Below are positions 5,075 through 5,094 of a stretch of 5,094 bases of DNA, one piece after another (position 1 is the first letter of the stretch; each line of letters starts with the position of its first letter). The DNA is from Chloroflexota bacterium (lineage in GTDB: Bacteria; Chloroflexota; Limnocylindria; Limnocylindrales; CSP1-4). The position numbers and the translations under genes are program-made. The stretch is from positions 1-5,094 of the forward strand of contig JAICUV010000247.1 of NCBI GenBank assembly GCA_025935655.1. Reading direction: 5' to 3'. Below the pieces are notes generated by a model that was not told where the DNA came from, did no database searches, and saw only the letters and a program-made list of their open reading frames with translations.

Positions 5075-5094
5075 CATCCGGCAGTGCCCCCGGG

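Noticed and set aside
5084..5094. GTG at 5084 as the start of the SOS-controlled gene
   Set aside because: No Shine-Dalgarno sequence precedes it and too few codons are visible to judge.

Overview
This is a high-GC window (roughly 70% by eye, with strong G/C preference at third codon positions) from a bacterial chromosome. The LexA operator in it is the Gram-positive-type CGAAC-N4-GTTCG, not the CTGT-N8-ACAG type of gamma-proteobacteria. Together with the GC content and protein style this suggests an actinobacterium or a high-GC Chloroflexota-like lineage. I cannot place it more precisely without searches.

Layout. On the minus strand, positions 1-644 hold lexA, the SOS repressor. Its extreme C-terminus runs off the left edge. 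Its promoter (TTGACA, 16-bp spacer, TATGAT) has a perfect LexA box between the -35 and -10. Everything after that is on the plus strand: a GNAT-family acetyltransferase (777-1601), divergent from lexA; a small DUF1232/YkvA-like protein (1702-2217), translationally coupled by a 4-bp GTGA overlap to rplI, ribosomal protein L9 (2214-2660); a good intrinsic terminator (2686-2719); dinB, DNA polymerase IV (2799-4121); and a histidine-phosphatase-superfamily enzyme (4200-4814). The last 280 bases have no supported gene. They hold several GTCAC/GTGAC half-sites and end in a second SOS-type promoter with two perfect LexA boxes (5027-5040 and 5061-5074), driving a gene that begins beyond the right edge.

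How it fits together. The theme is the DNA-damage response: the repressor (lexA), a translesion polymerase (dinB) and an unseen gene with tandem LexA boxes. The two SOS promoters share the same 13 bases from the -35 into the operator, so they look like one regulatory design. dinB itself has no recognisable LexA box; a cluster of GCGACA/TGTCGC repeats precedes it instead. The acetyltransferase, DUF1232-rplI pair and phosphatase look like ordinary neighbours, although rplI away from rpsF-ssb-rpsR and coupled to a DUF1232 gene is less usual. I see no mobile element, CRISPR array, tRNA or rRNA. The only sign of anything undescribed is in the non-coding parts.
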